From: Sipunculus nudus
Lineage: Eukaryota; Annelida; Sipuncula; Golfingiida; Sipunculidae
Reading direction: 5' to 3'
Assembly (NCBI GenBank): GCA_026874595.1
Contig: CM049306.1
Location: forward strand, 49,046,019-49,110,018
DNA: 64,000 bases
The notes under the pieces were generated by a model. That model did not search any database. It saw nothing but the letters and a program-made list of their open reading frames with translations, and was not told the origin of the DNA. Below, piece by piece: positions 38,443 through 48,985 of the stretch. The translations under genes and the position numbers were made by a program. Position 1 is the stretch's first letter. The number at the start of each line of letters is the position of its first letter.

Positions 38443-39153
38443 ATGTTTCAAATGACTTACAATGACAAAACATGATAACTTTATCAAAGTTAAACATAAC
38501 TTACAAAGGTACTTAAATGCAGAGTCTGGGTAAAACTTTTTCATTTCCAAAAGAAAAGGTCAAATTTATTTTGCTTCTGATGACAAATTGATCGAACGCC
38601 TTAACCTCTTTACCATCTAAAGCCGCAAAATAAGTCGCAACTGTATTTATCAATGCGAATAGGTTCCTAAATGCAAAGAATTAAGTACTTTGCTCGGAAA
38701 AAAACTATAGACTCTGTTTATTGTCTGACTAACCATTTCCCTCAGACATTTACAAAAAAAGTGTATGCATCAAATAGTTCTCTACCCCGCAGATTTGTTT
38801 ACACTGTTAACTTGTTGCTATTTAGTTATTCAATTTTAGAGTATAAAGCAGGACCATTGAATTAATGTTTTAATTATTTTTGAGAAAAGGTTCCTTGCAA
38901 TTTCTATGCAAGCACAAATATGACACCGTACTATAATAATTATCTTTATGATTTTGCGGTGTTTTTATTTATTTGAATACTTTTCAATTTTATAACACAG
39001 AAGGATTTTGTACAAGCTCATTTCGAATACTGTCAAAGCTGAAATTATAAGGGAGTCAACTTCAAATTACAGAAAATACTTGCGATTTCTTGAACCACCA
39101 GACATTGAAGCATACTTTTCTAGTATGTATAGTTATCTAAACTACAAAACTTT

Positions 39154-39193
<40 letters not shown>

Positions 39194-39925
39194 GATATGG
39201 TTTTGTACAGCATTGCAAATGGTCTCAGTTTATATATAAATGTATTCGATGAGGATGACGCGGAAAAGGATCATTCAGGAAGGCTATTGTTACACCCTAT
39301 GATGGATGTAAGGCTATGATGTATCGTCGTGGGGAACATTACAATGCTTTGATTCATGTTGAATAGCATTAAGCTATACGAGATCAGAAGAGCCCTGGTT
39401 AGATTGCATCCTCCTTTTTCATCAGAAACAACGTTTTTTAAGGGTAAGATCCTTTGTAAGATCCTTTGTAAGTTATATTTAGACTTGATAGTGTTATCAT
39501 GTTTTGTCCTTTTAATTGATTTTGAAGCAGTCAAGCGAAGCAAGTAATAATTAAGATTACATTTTATTCCTTTATTAGCATAAAAAATTCTTGAATAAAG
39601 TCAAGAAGATAAATATTTAATCAAATATGCCTTATACTGATTCAAGCTTACTGGCATATACCTCCCTTTAACTTCTTTGCATAGTGCATATTATTTATGA
39701 CGTAAAATACTGTCAGTGTTATTAAAATAATTTCAGGTCATCTTATTGCAGGGGTTTGTATATTATATCCGAACGTATTTATATAAAATTGGATTCATTT
39801 TAATGCAATCTGTTAATGAAATTTAATTTGGTTTGTCATCTTAAAATTTTTAATACAGAAATGTGATGTCCGCATATTATTCCGTTATTGTACACGAATT
39901 GTGCAGAAAATACATATATATATAT
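37736..39925 (+). repeat. 2.2-kb tandem duplication, first copy
   Basis: This is repeated at 39937-42137 with an offset of 2201 bases, rising to 2213 past a TA array that differs in length. By eye only a few substitutions separate the copies (for example CAGACAGC against CAGGCAGC, and GTAAGGC against GTAAGTC). It includes most of LTR C, the element middle and the right inverted arm. Confidence 0.93.
39158..39191. repeat. (TA)n microsatellite
   Basis: TA array that is 12 bases shorter than its counterpart at 41359-41404 in the duplicated copy. Confidence 0.9.
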
Positions 39926-39936
39926 GTAACTCTGTA

Positions 39937-40643
39937 ACTCTGTAACACCAGGCAGCTTGAAATGTCTAGGGGAATGAATAAAGAAGTCAGTGGTTCTTTT
40001 GTTAACAAATAACTATAATTTATTCTTAAACTACCCTAACATTACAATACACTAAATCAATACAATTATACAGTAAAACAGCGGTATAACAATAAATCAA
40101 TACAACCACACAGAAAAATAATCAATGTGCACAGTACCTGGATACCAACACCGTCACAACGATAAGTTCTTTAAATGTATGCTCTCGGAGAATGACAGTC
40201 CAGTGCAAAGCTATTGTAAAAATCCAGAAAGTAAAATGAAGTCCAAAAAAGTCTGAAGAAAATCTATAATTGCCGCACACGTCGGATAGGGTCCCACAAA
40301 CCGACACACACGCTTCTGCGTCCGCTGGAATCTCCTCTGCTCTCTCTCCCCGGTTCTAAAACACAGCCCCTTTATATACTCTTCACCCCAAGCCGAGAAT
40401 TTTCCACCTCTAGAACATTCGAAGAATAATACATTATACACGGTAAGCACGCGTCACAGGAATTCTCTAGAAAAACATCGCTGTGTGTATCTCTACATAC
40501 CAGGGTCATCACGTGACCTCGGCCAGGCGTGAAAACCCCTAGCCAGCATGACAACGAGAGTTCAACCAGTACGGATTAAACATAAAGTGCAACAACAACA
40601 CGAGTTACGCCCGTGTCACACAATAAAAGGAGCACCTATAACA
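39937..40643 (-). mobile_element. LTR D, truncated duplicate of LTR C
   Basis: This lacks the outer 77 bases that carry the TGTTACGGAAC terminus in LTR C. It ends at the same CACCTATAACA followed by ATGT. It was made by the tandem duplication and not by an independent insertion. Confidence 0.92.
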
Positions 40644-41354
40644 ATGTTTCAAATGACTTACAATGACAAAACATGATAACTTTATCAAAGTTAAACATAA
40701 CTTACAAAGGTACTTAAATGCAGAGTCTGGGTAAAACTTTTTCATTTCCAAAAGAAAAGGTCAAATTTATTTTGCTTCTGATGACAAATTGATCGAACGC
40801 CTTAACCTCTTTACCATCTAAAGCCGCAAAATAAGTCGCAACTGTATTTATCAATGCGAATAGGTTCCTAAATGCAAAGAATTAAGTACTTTGCTCGGAA
40901 AAAAACTATAGACTCTGTTTATTGTCTGACTAACCATTTCCCTCAGACATTTACAAAAAAAGTGTATGCATCAAATAGTTCTCTACCCCGCAGATTTGTT
41001 TACACTGTTAACTTGTTGCTATTTAGTTATTCAATTTTAGAGTATAAAGCAGGACCATTGAATTAATGTTTTAATTATTTTTGAGAAAAGGTTCCTTGCA
41101 ATTTCTATGCAAGCACAAATATGACACCGTACTATAATAATTATCTTTATGATTTTGCGGTGTTTTTATTTATTTGAATACTTTTCAATTTTATAACACA
41201 GAAGGATTTTGTACAAGCTCATTTCGAATACTGTCAAAGCTGAAATTATAAGGGAGTCAACTTCAAATTACAGAAAATACTTGCGATTTCTTGAACCACC
41301 AGACATTGAAGCATACTTTTCTAGTATGTATAGTTATCTAAACTACAAAACTTT

Positions 41355-41358
<4 letters not shown>

Positions 41359-41404
<46 letters not shown>
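41359..41404. repeat. (TA)n microsatellite
   Basis: Longer version of the TA array at 39158-39191. Confidence 0.9.
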
Positions 41405-41406
<2 letters not shown>

Positions 41407-42122
41407 GATATGGTTTTGTACAGCATTGCAAATGGTCTCAGTTTATATATAAATGTATTCGATGAGGATGACGCGGAAAAGGATCATTCAGGAAGGCTAT
41501 TGTTACACCCTATGATGGATGTAAGTCTATGATGTATCGTCGTGGGGAACATTACAATGCTTTGATTCATGTTGAATAGCATTAAGCTATACGAGATCAG
41601 AAGAGCCCTGGTTAGATTGCATCCTCCTTTTTCATCAGAAACAACGTTTTTTAAGGGTAAGATCCTTTGTAAGATCCTTTGTAAGTTATATTTAGACTTG
41701 ATAGTGTTATCATGTTTTGTCCTTTTAATTGATTTTGAAGCAGTCAAGCGAAGCAAGTAATAATTAAGATTACATTTTATTCCTTTATTAGCATAAAAAA
41801 TTCTTGAATAAAGTCAAGAAGATAAATATTTAATCAAATATGCCTTATACTGATTCAAGCTTACTGGCATATACCTCCCTTTAACTTCTTTGCATAGTGC
41901 ATATTATTTATGACGTAAAATACTGTCAGTGTTATTAAAATAATTTCAGGTCATCTTATTGCAGGGGTTTGTATATTATATCCGAACGTATTTATATAAA
42001 ATTGGATTCATTTTAATGCAATCTGTTAATGAAATTTAATTTGGTTTGTCATCTTAAAATTTTTAATACAGAAATGTGATGTCCGCATATTATTCCGTTA
42101 TTGTACACGAATTGTGCAGAAA

Positions 42123-42125
<3 letters not shown>

Positions 42126-42204
<79 letters not shown>
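42126..42204. repeat. (AT)n microsatellite with one GT interruption
   Basis: About 79 bp of AT dinucleotides that also produce false Tyr-Ile open frames on both strands. Confidence 0.95.
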
Positions 42205-42212
<8 letters not shown>

Positions 42213-42279
42213 GAGTTATATATATGTATACATAAGTTGCTTGCCATTGTTCCAACAGTGCATATATATATATACCGAT

Positions 42280-43478
42280 GTACCGAAACCCGATGTCATG
42301 TACAATATGCAGAATTCGGTACAATTTCAAGTTTATATAGTTTTTTAAAAAATGTGATTTTAACGATGATGTAAAATCGGTAGTTTTAATATATTTTCTC
42401 ACCACATTGCTTTCAAATTGACTCTTAAAATGAACAGAGGACCAAATTTGCATAAAAATGTAGTAATTAAAAAAACTTACATGAATAGCTCGGATATGTT
42501 ACGCTTAAGAAAATAGAAAAAAGTATTGTTTCATTGAAAATTAAATATCACGCACATGTTGACAGGTCTGAATTTGACCTTAATTATAATGTCATCATAT
42601 ACAAGCTGCAGCTGATCCCTGTTACCAATGGTGTGTTTATGATTCTTTAACGGACAGCTTGGAAAAAAACTTAACCACTCAAGAAATGCAGTAAAAAAGG
42701 ATTAAAAAATGCATGAATTAAGTTACCTGCACTTGTCGACCCCTGTGACCTTGACTTTTCACAAAATATCATCAAGCCTGATGATTTGAGATTACAGCAA
42801 AAATCCTATGCTTTCATACAAAGAGTAATTTGTTGCAATATTGTAAAAACTTAAGAAGGTATAGAGATTTTTATTACCACTGCCCTAGCTATCCTTTGAT
42901 CGCGATCTTCAGGTTTTCATAGCCGGGGTGGTGCATTAACACATTCAGTCACACAAAAAATTGCACTATTTTGTCCACTTGAATCTGCCCTGATAATAAA
43001 CCAGAGAACTGTAACTGACCGTTGATACCAAAATTAAGTAAATAAATCTTAAATGAACAGCTATGGCAAAACTTTTCACTCAAGAAAAGTTATAAGGAAG
43101 CAACATTTTTAAAGAAATTTAGTTTCATGTACTTGTTTACCCCTCTGCATGACCTTGACCTTTCACAAATATCTTCATGCATGATCTGAGGTCAAAGCAA
43201 ATTTATATTCTTTCAAATGAGGGGCAATTCGTTGCAAAATATAAAATACCTTAGAAGTTGCCGAAATTTTCATTACCCTTAGCCCATTACTGGGAAAATA
43301 TATTTATATATTTTCATCGCCGGAGTAGTGTATAAAAACATGCTCTCACAAAAAAATTCCACCACTTTCCGCACTTGGATCCACCCTGACAATAAACTAG
43401 AGAAGTTTAGCTGAAACCTGGTATGAATTAAAATTGAACATGGACCTTCTTAGTATGAACATCAGCATTATGGCAATA
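42280..43478 (-). repeat. Right arm of the large inverted repeat, monomers 1-3
   Basis: Inverse match to 33410-34490. Monomers carry GTGACCTTGACTTTTCAC (about 42747) and GACCTTGACCTTTCAC (about 43150). Each monomer contains CCCTGAYAATAAACYAGAGAA and a run of TTAAGAAG-like sequence. The array is interrupted at 43479 by another element and continues after 44184. Confidence 0.8.
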
Positions 43479-44184
43479 TGGGGCTGTCCTACCTAGGCGA
43501 CTCTACGGGCAACTACAGGTGAGCAGGCTGTCGCTTTATGGTCGCCGGGGGGGGGGGGGGGGGGGAGTCGCCTGTGTGGCCGCCTGTAGACACCTGTAGT
43601 CGCCCGAAGTCGCTCAAAGACGCGTGGCCTCTTACCTGTCGCCGCACAATTTTCAACATGTTCAAAAATCCCAGGCGACAGCCTTTTTCCCGCTATTGAG
43701 CGTAGCTTGTCTTCTTCTGGCGTAGGTGTTGTCGAAGGCTGCCGCCAGGCTTACGTGGGTTGTCGTAGGTCATGTCGCAGGCTGTCGCCAGGCGACGTGG
43801 GTTGTCGTAGGTCATGTGATGGGCCGGTGTACTTGATACAGGGCCCATTCTTGTCCCCGGCTCCTCACATAGCACAGAGTAGAGACTCGTTGAAACTTGT
43901 CGCGAGTGGACGTAGTATAAATTCTGGTGTCGTAGGTTGTCGCAAGTGTAGTTGTATTAAGTTGTCGTAGATGTGGTCTTAGGTGTTTGTCCATTGTTGC
44001 GGCGATTGTGTCGCCGGTTGTTAGCATCTTGTCGTAGCTTCACGTAAGACAGTCGACAACCTGTTGTAGCTTGCCGTAGACTATTGTGGTAGCGGAGGTC
44101 CTGTCGCCTGTCTTTCGGCGACCATTAGTTGACATCCTGGTCACCTGTTATCGCCTGTAGATTCGCCTAAGTTGGACAGCCCCA
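43479..44184. mobile_element. 706-bp foldback element, GTCGC-rich
   Basis: The left end TGGGGCTGTCC and the right end GGACAGCCCCA are inverted. Similarity continues inward for about 55 bases (GGCGA, TCTAC, CAGGTGA and so on). The interior is filled with GTCGTAG, GTCGC and CTGTCGC motifs and has a long G-run at 43547-43566. It sits inside the 400-bp monomer array. It has no coding domain, and its open frames follow the simple sequence. A target duplication is not clear. Confidence 0.8.
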
Positions 44185-45540
44185 CTTACCCTATGCCGAA
44201 CATCGTCGGCATGGTGTATAAAGTTGTTGTCTCATAGTTAAGGGCCATTTTGACACTTCTATATGACATATGATCTATATAACAACAGAAGCAAAGAGTT
44301 TAATTAAATCCTGCCTTTACCCTGAAAATAAACCACCTAATACATTTATTAGTAGAAGATTCTTAAACAAACGCCTAGAGATTAAACATTTCACCCGTAG
44401 GAAATACAGAATAATGGAAAAATAATAGAAATATGGGAAAAAAGACTTTCATTGAAATTAAATGTTTTTAACTTGTTGACCCCTCTTACCTTGACCTTAC
44501 TCAAAATATCCTCAAATATGACTCAAGGTTAAAGTAATATTCCTATGCTTTTATATGAAGCATATTAAATATATATGAAGTTTCCATTACAAATACCGCT
44601 ATCCTAGGATCGAGATCTGCAAGGGTGGTGTATAAAAACCTGCTGTCACAAAACAATTGCACTGCTTTCCACTTGCATCTACCCTGATAATAATCAATCT
44701 GACCCCTGATACCAATAATGTGTTATGAATCTTAAATGGCTAGCTTGAAACAAACTTTTCACTCAAGAAGGGTAAAATAAAGAAACAAATTTATAAAAGT
44801 GAATTAATTTCATGCACATGTCGGCCCCTGTGACCTTGACCTTTCCGAATATATCATCAAGCATGATTGGAGGTAAAAGCAAAATTCCTACTATATCATA
44901 TGAAGGGTAATTTGTTGCAACATTTTTATTTTATTAAGAAGTTATAGAGATTTTTATTACCCGTACCCCTATCCTATAATCGAGATCTTCAGGTTTTTAT
45001 AGGCGGGTAGGTACATGGTGTACTTAAACATGCTATCACCAAAAAATCGCACCACTTTTCCATTTGAAACTGCCCTGACAATAAACCAGGGAGCGTAGGT
45101 GACCACTGATATCAATAGTAAGTATATGCATGTTAAATGGACAGCTGGGGTAAAAATTTTCATTAAAGAATGGTAATTAGGAAGTAACATTTTTAAAGAA
45201 AACTATGTTTCATGCAATTGTTAACCTCTCTGATCTTGACCTTTTACAAAAAATCTTCAAGCATGATTTGATGTTAATTCAAAATTTCCACTCTCTAAAA
45301 TGAGGGGCAACTTTTTTGCAAAATATTAAATACTTAAGAGGTTACTGAGATTTTTATAGCTCCTACCCTATTCCTTTTACACAAATTAATACTTTTGAAT
45401 CGCCGAAATATTTTATAAAAATATCCTGTCACAACAAAATTGCACCACTTTTCGCACTTGCATCCCGCCTGATATTAAAGCAGAGATGAAAAGCTAAAAC
45501 CTGGTACCAATTTCTAGGCGATGGTATGAGCATTTCGGTC
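44185..45540 (-). repeat. 400-bp monomer array continued
   Basis: At least three more monomers occur, with TGACCTTGACC-like motifs at about 44487, 44829 and 45229. Period landmarks such as CCTGATAATAA, CACTCAAGAA and GATCGAGATCT recur. Monomers are diverged and no open frame persists. Confidence 0.8.
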
Positions 45541-46240
45541 TGAAACCTCTCCTGGCTCCTAGAGTGTGAACGCTAACCCCTCTTGTTCATTTTGTCATTT
45601 TATCCTCATATTGAAAGAGAAAAGATGTGGACTTTCTTTTTAAATGGATATAATGAAACAAGGTGTATAGTGTATTGTCTCCATTAATTGGCAATTTTAC
45701 TCAAAACGTTTTGAATTGTTCGATAATTTTTGTTGTAAAGGTTTTAGGGTATAGGTTAAGAGATAATCTCTTACACTTCAGTGTATATTAAAAAAGACCA
45801 TCATAATACCATCAAAGTATTCCCCTCAGTTCCCAGGGCAACCGTGACCTTCACGATCAAGTCTCCACCGGGCCGTCAGAGCCAGAGAAAAAGGGAACGT
45901 CTCAAGATATGGCTCGGACACACACCAACACACACAAACACGGCCGATCACCTAACCCCTTGCCACGTTCTACTATTAATGTAGGATTACCTGCGGTAAT
46001 GTGATACGTTTATCACCCTCACCTTCCTTTTCATCTCATTATTTTAAAACACCAAGTCCGCCCGTAAAGCTATTATGTCTCAAGAATAGAAAATAATTTG
46101 CTCATATCTACCTTATTATATGTGAACCATACAGTGGCGTCGATTATCTTCAAGGGTCGGGGATGATTAAGGGGCCAAGGTTAGTGCACCTTTTCTAATA
46201 ACCTGGCGATTATTGAAATGTCAATTTCCTGAGTTATAGT

Positions 46241-46241
<1 letters not shown>
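45541..46241. other. Unassigned sequence
   Basis: No gene or element is recognised. A 67-codon open frame at 45781-45984 has no motif. Confidence 0.4.

Positions 46242-46295
<54 letters not shown>
46242..46295. repeat. (AT)n microsatellite
   Basis: Uninterrupted AT dinucleotides next to a Penelope-like tail. Confidence 0.95.
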
Positions 46296-46298
<3 letters not shown>

Positions 46299-46450
46299 GA
46301 AGGTAGAGTTACCCTCCATTTTAAAGTGCTCTATGGCCAACAGACTAGGCCAGAGCAGTATAACTCTGAAGAAAAATAACACTGTAAATTCACTACAGTC
46401 TGTTTCACGGGATGCGACCCGATCATCAGGTGAATGTTATTAGAATTCAC
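46296..46450 (-). mobile_element. Inverted tail fragment of a Penelope-like element
   Basis: On the minus strand the piece begins CACCTGATGATCGGG and continues GTGAAACAGACTGTAG. It runs to a terminal stretch next to the TA array. The CACCTGATGA...GAAAC signature is shared with the tail of the Penelope-like element on the plus strand at 47577-47602. The two pieces lie head to head, an arrangement seen in Penelope-like insertions. Assignment rests on the motif and context only. Confidence 0.55.
46382..46429 (-). ncRNA. Hammerhead-ribozyme-like motif
   Basis: Minus strand: CTGATGA (46429-46423), then a CGGG/CCCG stem II around 46407-46422, then GAAAC (46406-46402). A stem III follows, formed by CTGTA and TACAG (46398-46382). 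These match the conserved core order of hammerhead ribozymes, which are known in Penelope-like retroelements. The pair next to the core in stem II is U-U instead of G-C, and I cannot form a convincing stem I, so activity is doubtful. Confidence 0.4.
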
Positions 46451-46462
46451 ACTATTAATATT

Positions 46463-47576
46463 AAGGATCGTTTTCAAATCAGCTATAGTTGCATGAAGAA
46501 AGTTATATCAATACTACAAAGCCACAACACAAGAATACTGTCTTAAAGGCAACAAAAAGAACCCACACAATAAAGGCTTTGCAACTGCCGTGACAACTCT
46601 GACTGCCCTCTCAACGGGAAGTGCCTAACCCGTCCATCGTCTACCAAGCCGACGTACACAATAACGGTACAGTTAACACGTACATTGGCATGACCGAAGG
46701 TAGACTGGTACCCCCCTCTATAATGGCACCGCTGCTCTTGGCCAATCATAGAGACGGGCGTACAACGCCATCTTTTGTACTCCCGGCAGATTGGTTCCAA
46801 CTCCAGTGTGTATTATATATGATAAAAATAAGCATTTCGTTTGCTCAGAGAAGTTACAAAAAGTTGGCTGTACATTAAGTGTGACATTAATGATTAGATT
46901 AATAGATATTAATAATAAATCACTGCTACGTACAGTGGAATATCAGAGATTCATAATATCGTATTATATATACATCACTCATTCAATTTTTGTGCAACAA
47001 CAAATAATTCAATATTTTAAAACTAGAAATAACTATAGAAAGTTATTTTATAAGAAATCTTCACGGATAATCAACCATGATCGCTTGAACGTCAATGACA
47101 ACCGGTATGAGCGTGCATAGTACTTGAGTTGGAACAAGTCTATAGGTAAGTCAGGAGTTGCAACTGGGAGTACTTAAGATGGCGTTGTACGCCTGTCTCT
47201 ATGTTTGGCTGAGGGCCATAATAGAGCAGGGTACCAGTCTTGACCGAAGGCCCCTTCACACAAAGGTATTACAACCACAAGAAATCGTTCAGGCAGAGGA
47301 CCCATTCAAACGAAATCGAGCTTGCGAAACACATATGGACTCTGAAAGACAAGCAACAAAGTTTCACTATCACGTGATCTATAATACAGCAGTCAAACAC
47401 ATTCATGACCTCTTCAGGTCAGTGCTACTTGTGTTTGGCAGAGAAATTAACAATCATAAGCTCAAAACAAAAGAATTAATTGAAAAAGCATTCGAAAATT
47501 GTTTCCACCTGCCGCCATGGTCCAAGGGCAGCGAACCGTGCTATAAAGAAATGATAAAGGCCAATAAAGTATAAAG
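46463..47576 (+). pseudogene. Penelope-like element, GIY-YIG end of the ORF
   Basis: Reading frames on the plus strand show the C-terminal part of a Penelope-like polyprotein in decay. First comes ISYSCMKKVISILQSHN (about 46477-46530), then NCRDNSDCPLNGKC, then after a frameshift NPSIVYQADV and NTYIGMTEGR, the GIY-YIG-type endonuclease start. After a 540-bp inserted element the protein resumes with RYYNHKKSFRQR and ELAKHIWTLKDKQQ, then GQCYLCLAEKLTII. Several stop codons and at least one frameshift are present, so it is dead. The reverse transcriptase part is missing upstream (5' truncation). A hammerhead-like motif follows at 47580. Confidence 0.85.
46701..47240. mobile_element. Foldback (Mutator-like?) transposon in the Penelope element
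   Basis: TGACCGAAGG is present directly before (46691-46700) and after (47241-47250) the element, a 10-bp target duplication. The ends AGACTGGTACC and GGTACCAGTCT are inverted. The arms (about 46702-46812 and 47035-47240) match over 100 bases or more. Removing it restores the continuity of the Penelope-like frame. Long inverted arms with a 9-11-bp duplication are typical of Mutator-like elements. No transposase is present, so it is non-autonomous. A relative is at 19030-19240. Confidence 0.85.
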
Positions 47577-47579
47577 CAC

Positions 47580-47602
47580 CTGATGAGCCAATGAGGCGAA
47601 AC
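47580..47602 (+). ncRNA. Hammerhead-like core after the Penelope ORF
   Basis: CTGATGA (47580-47586), GCC/GGC stem II with loop AATGA, and GAAAC (47598-47602) match the hammerhead core with the expected G-C closing pair. It lies a few bases after the end of the GIY-YIG frame, where Penelope-like elements are known to carry such motifs. GTGAT/ATCAC downstream can pair, but the cleavage-site strand and stem I are not obvious. Confidence 0.45.
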
Positions 47603-47715
47603 CGACGGAAGTGATTCAGATTCATCACATACCTTAGCATATTATGCTCAATGGCAAAACATTGAGCGCTGTGTGACCGCGGAGGAAAGACTGCATACCC
47701 GCAGATCATTTCTAC

Positions 47716-47769
<54 letters not shown>
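47716..47769. repeat. (TC)n-(TA)n microsatellite
   Basis: Compound repeat closing the Penelope-like tail region. Confidence 0.9.
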
Positions 47770-47878
47770 GTTGATTTCCAAACGTGGAAGGGCTGGGAGA
47801 TACATTAAAGAACTTAATTCGTGGACGAAAGTAGTATACCACGAATAGTCCTTGTCCTTCTGTGGTCATACAGACACC

Positions 47879-48690
47879 TGTTGCGGAACTTATATAAACA
47901 GATCACGTATGCGTGATGCACACAAATTTTGTAATGGGGAATAAATTCTGTAACACTAGGCAGCGTGAAATGTCTAGGGGAATGAATAAAGAAGTCAGTG
48001 TTTTTCTGTTAACAAATAACCATAATTTATTCCTAAAACAACCCTAACATTACAATACACTAAATCAATACAATTATACAGTAAAACAGCGGTATAACAA
48101 CAAATCAATATAACCACACAGTAAAACACACAAAGTGCACAGTACCTGGATACCACCACCGTCACAACGATAAATTCTTTAAACGTATACTCTCGGAGAA
48201 TGACAGTCCAGTGTTAAGCTCTTGTAACAATCCAGAAAGTAAACCGAAGCCCAAATGCAAAAAAAATCCAGGAGAAAGTCTGAAAAAAACAATATTTGCC
48301 ACATTCGTGGGATAAGGTCCCAGAAACTGACACACACGCTTCTGCGTACGCTGGAAATCTTCTCTGCTGCTCTCCCTCGGCTCTAAAACACAGCCCCTTT
48401 ATATACTCTTCACTCCAAGCCGAGAATTTTCAACTTCTAGAACAGTCTAAAAGATCTTACACAACACAGTAAACACACGTTACAGGAATCATCTAGAAGA
48501 ACATCGCTGTGTGTGTCTCTACATACCAGGGTCCACACGTGACTAACGACCAGGCGAGAAAGCCCAAGGCTAGCATGACAACGAGAGTTCAACCAGTACG
48601 GATTAAACTGCGAATGTAACAAACGGCCCGGCCAGGGTGTCACAACACTAGTTACGCCCGTGTCACACAATAAAAAGAGCACCTGTAACA
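47879..48690 (-). mobile_element. Solo LTR E
   Basis: The 812-bp inverse copy of the Gypsy-type LTR begins TGTTGCGGAAC and ends CACCTGTAACA on the plus strand. CACC flanks both ends (47875-47878 and 48691-48694), a 4-bp target duplication. The first terminus carries one substitution (TGTTGC for TGTTAC). Confidence 0.92.
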
Positions 48691-48814
48691 CACCAAAGAG
48701 ACTGATAGCTGCTCATCCTTGTGTCTCGTAGCCATGAAGTAACTGGCGATTTTGAGTCGCGAAATGCCAGGAAATTTATTGATAAAGAATACCTCAGAGC
48801 CGAAGTGATGTCAC

Positions 48815-48985
48815 TTATTCCACTGTGAGAGCCATTCTGGAAATGTTCATGATGGATTCCGCCTCCCTGACCGGATACTTGCGACTGAAATCATTCTCAT
48901 TTCTTCCAGCTATAGTGTCCTTAAACGTCCTACGCAACATGGTCAACATAATGTTTTCTTTTACATCATCTGTCACTCGGTGACT
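48815..48985 (-). CDS. Short coding-looking open stretch
   Basis: On the minus strand a frame of about 50 codons runs from near 48985 to a TAA at 48815. It reads VTDDVKENIMLTMLRRTFKD, then TIAGRNENDFSRKYPVRE, then AESIMNISRMALTVE. The balanced, charged composition is unlike the surrounding AT-rich translations, but I recognise no family and see no definite splice acceptor. It could be the last exon of an unknown gene or a piece of an unrecognised element. Confidence 0.2.
   Translation of the reverse strand, partial: SHRVTDDVKENIMLTMLRRTFKDTIAGRNENDFSRKYPVREAESIMNISRMALTVE

Larger units (their letters stand above)
37263..39925. mobile_element. Long-inverted-repeat element with LTR C in one arm
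   Basis: The left arm (37263-37658, continued at 38443-38515) is the inverse of about 39430-39920. Shared outward ends read ATTTTCTGCACAATTCG next to TA microsatellites. Inner landmarks include CAATAAGATGACCTGAAATT and GACAAAACATGATAAC. LTR C interrupts only the left arm. The middle (38516-39430) is AT-rich with open frames that I do not recognise. I cannot name the transposon type, and no transposase is visible. Confidence 0.65.
39937..42137 (+). repeat. 2.2-kb tandem duplication, second copy
   Basis: Nearly identical to 37736-39925. The junction just before it reads three successive TGTAACTC-type units (39925-39945), which joins a TA array to an internal point of the LTR. The right end runs into the TA array at 42126. 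Confidence 0.93.

Noticed and set aside
42049-42453. Open frames rich in Tyr-Ile on both strands
   Set aside because: They are translations of a TA microsatellite.
43707-44027. Gly/Ser/Arg- or Thr-rich frames on both strands
   Set aside because: They come from the GTCGC/GTCGTAG simple sequence inside the foldback element.
47158-47574. 138-codon open frame ending before the hammerhead-like motif
   Set aside because: It crosses from the foldback transposon into the Penelope-like region in the wrong frame. The recognisable endonuclease residues are in another frame.
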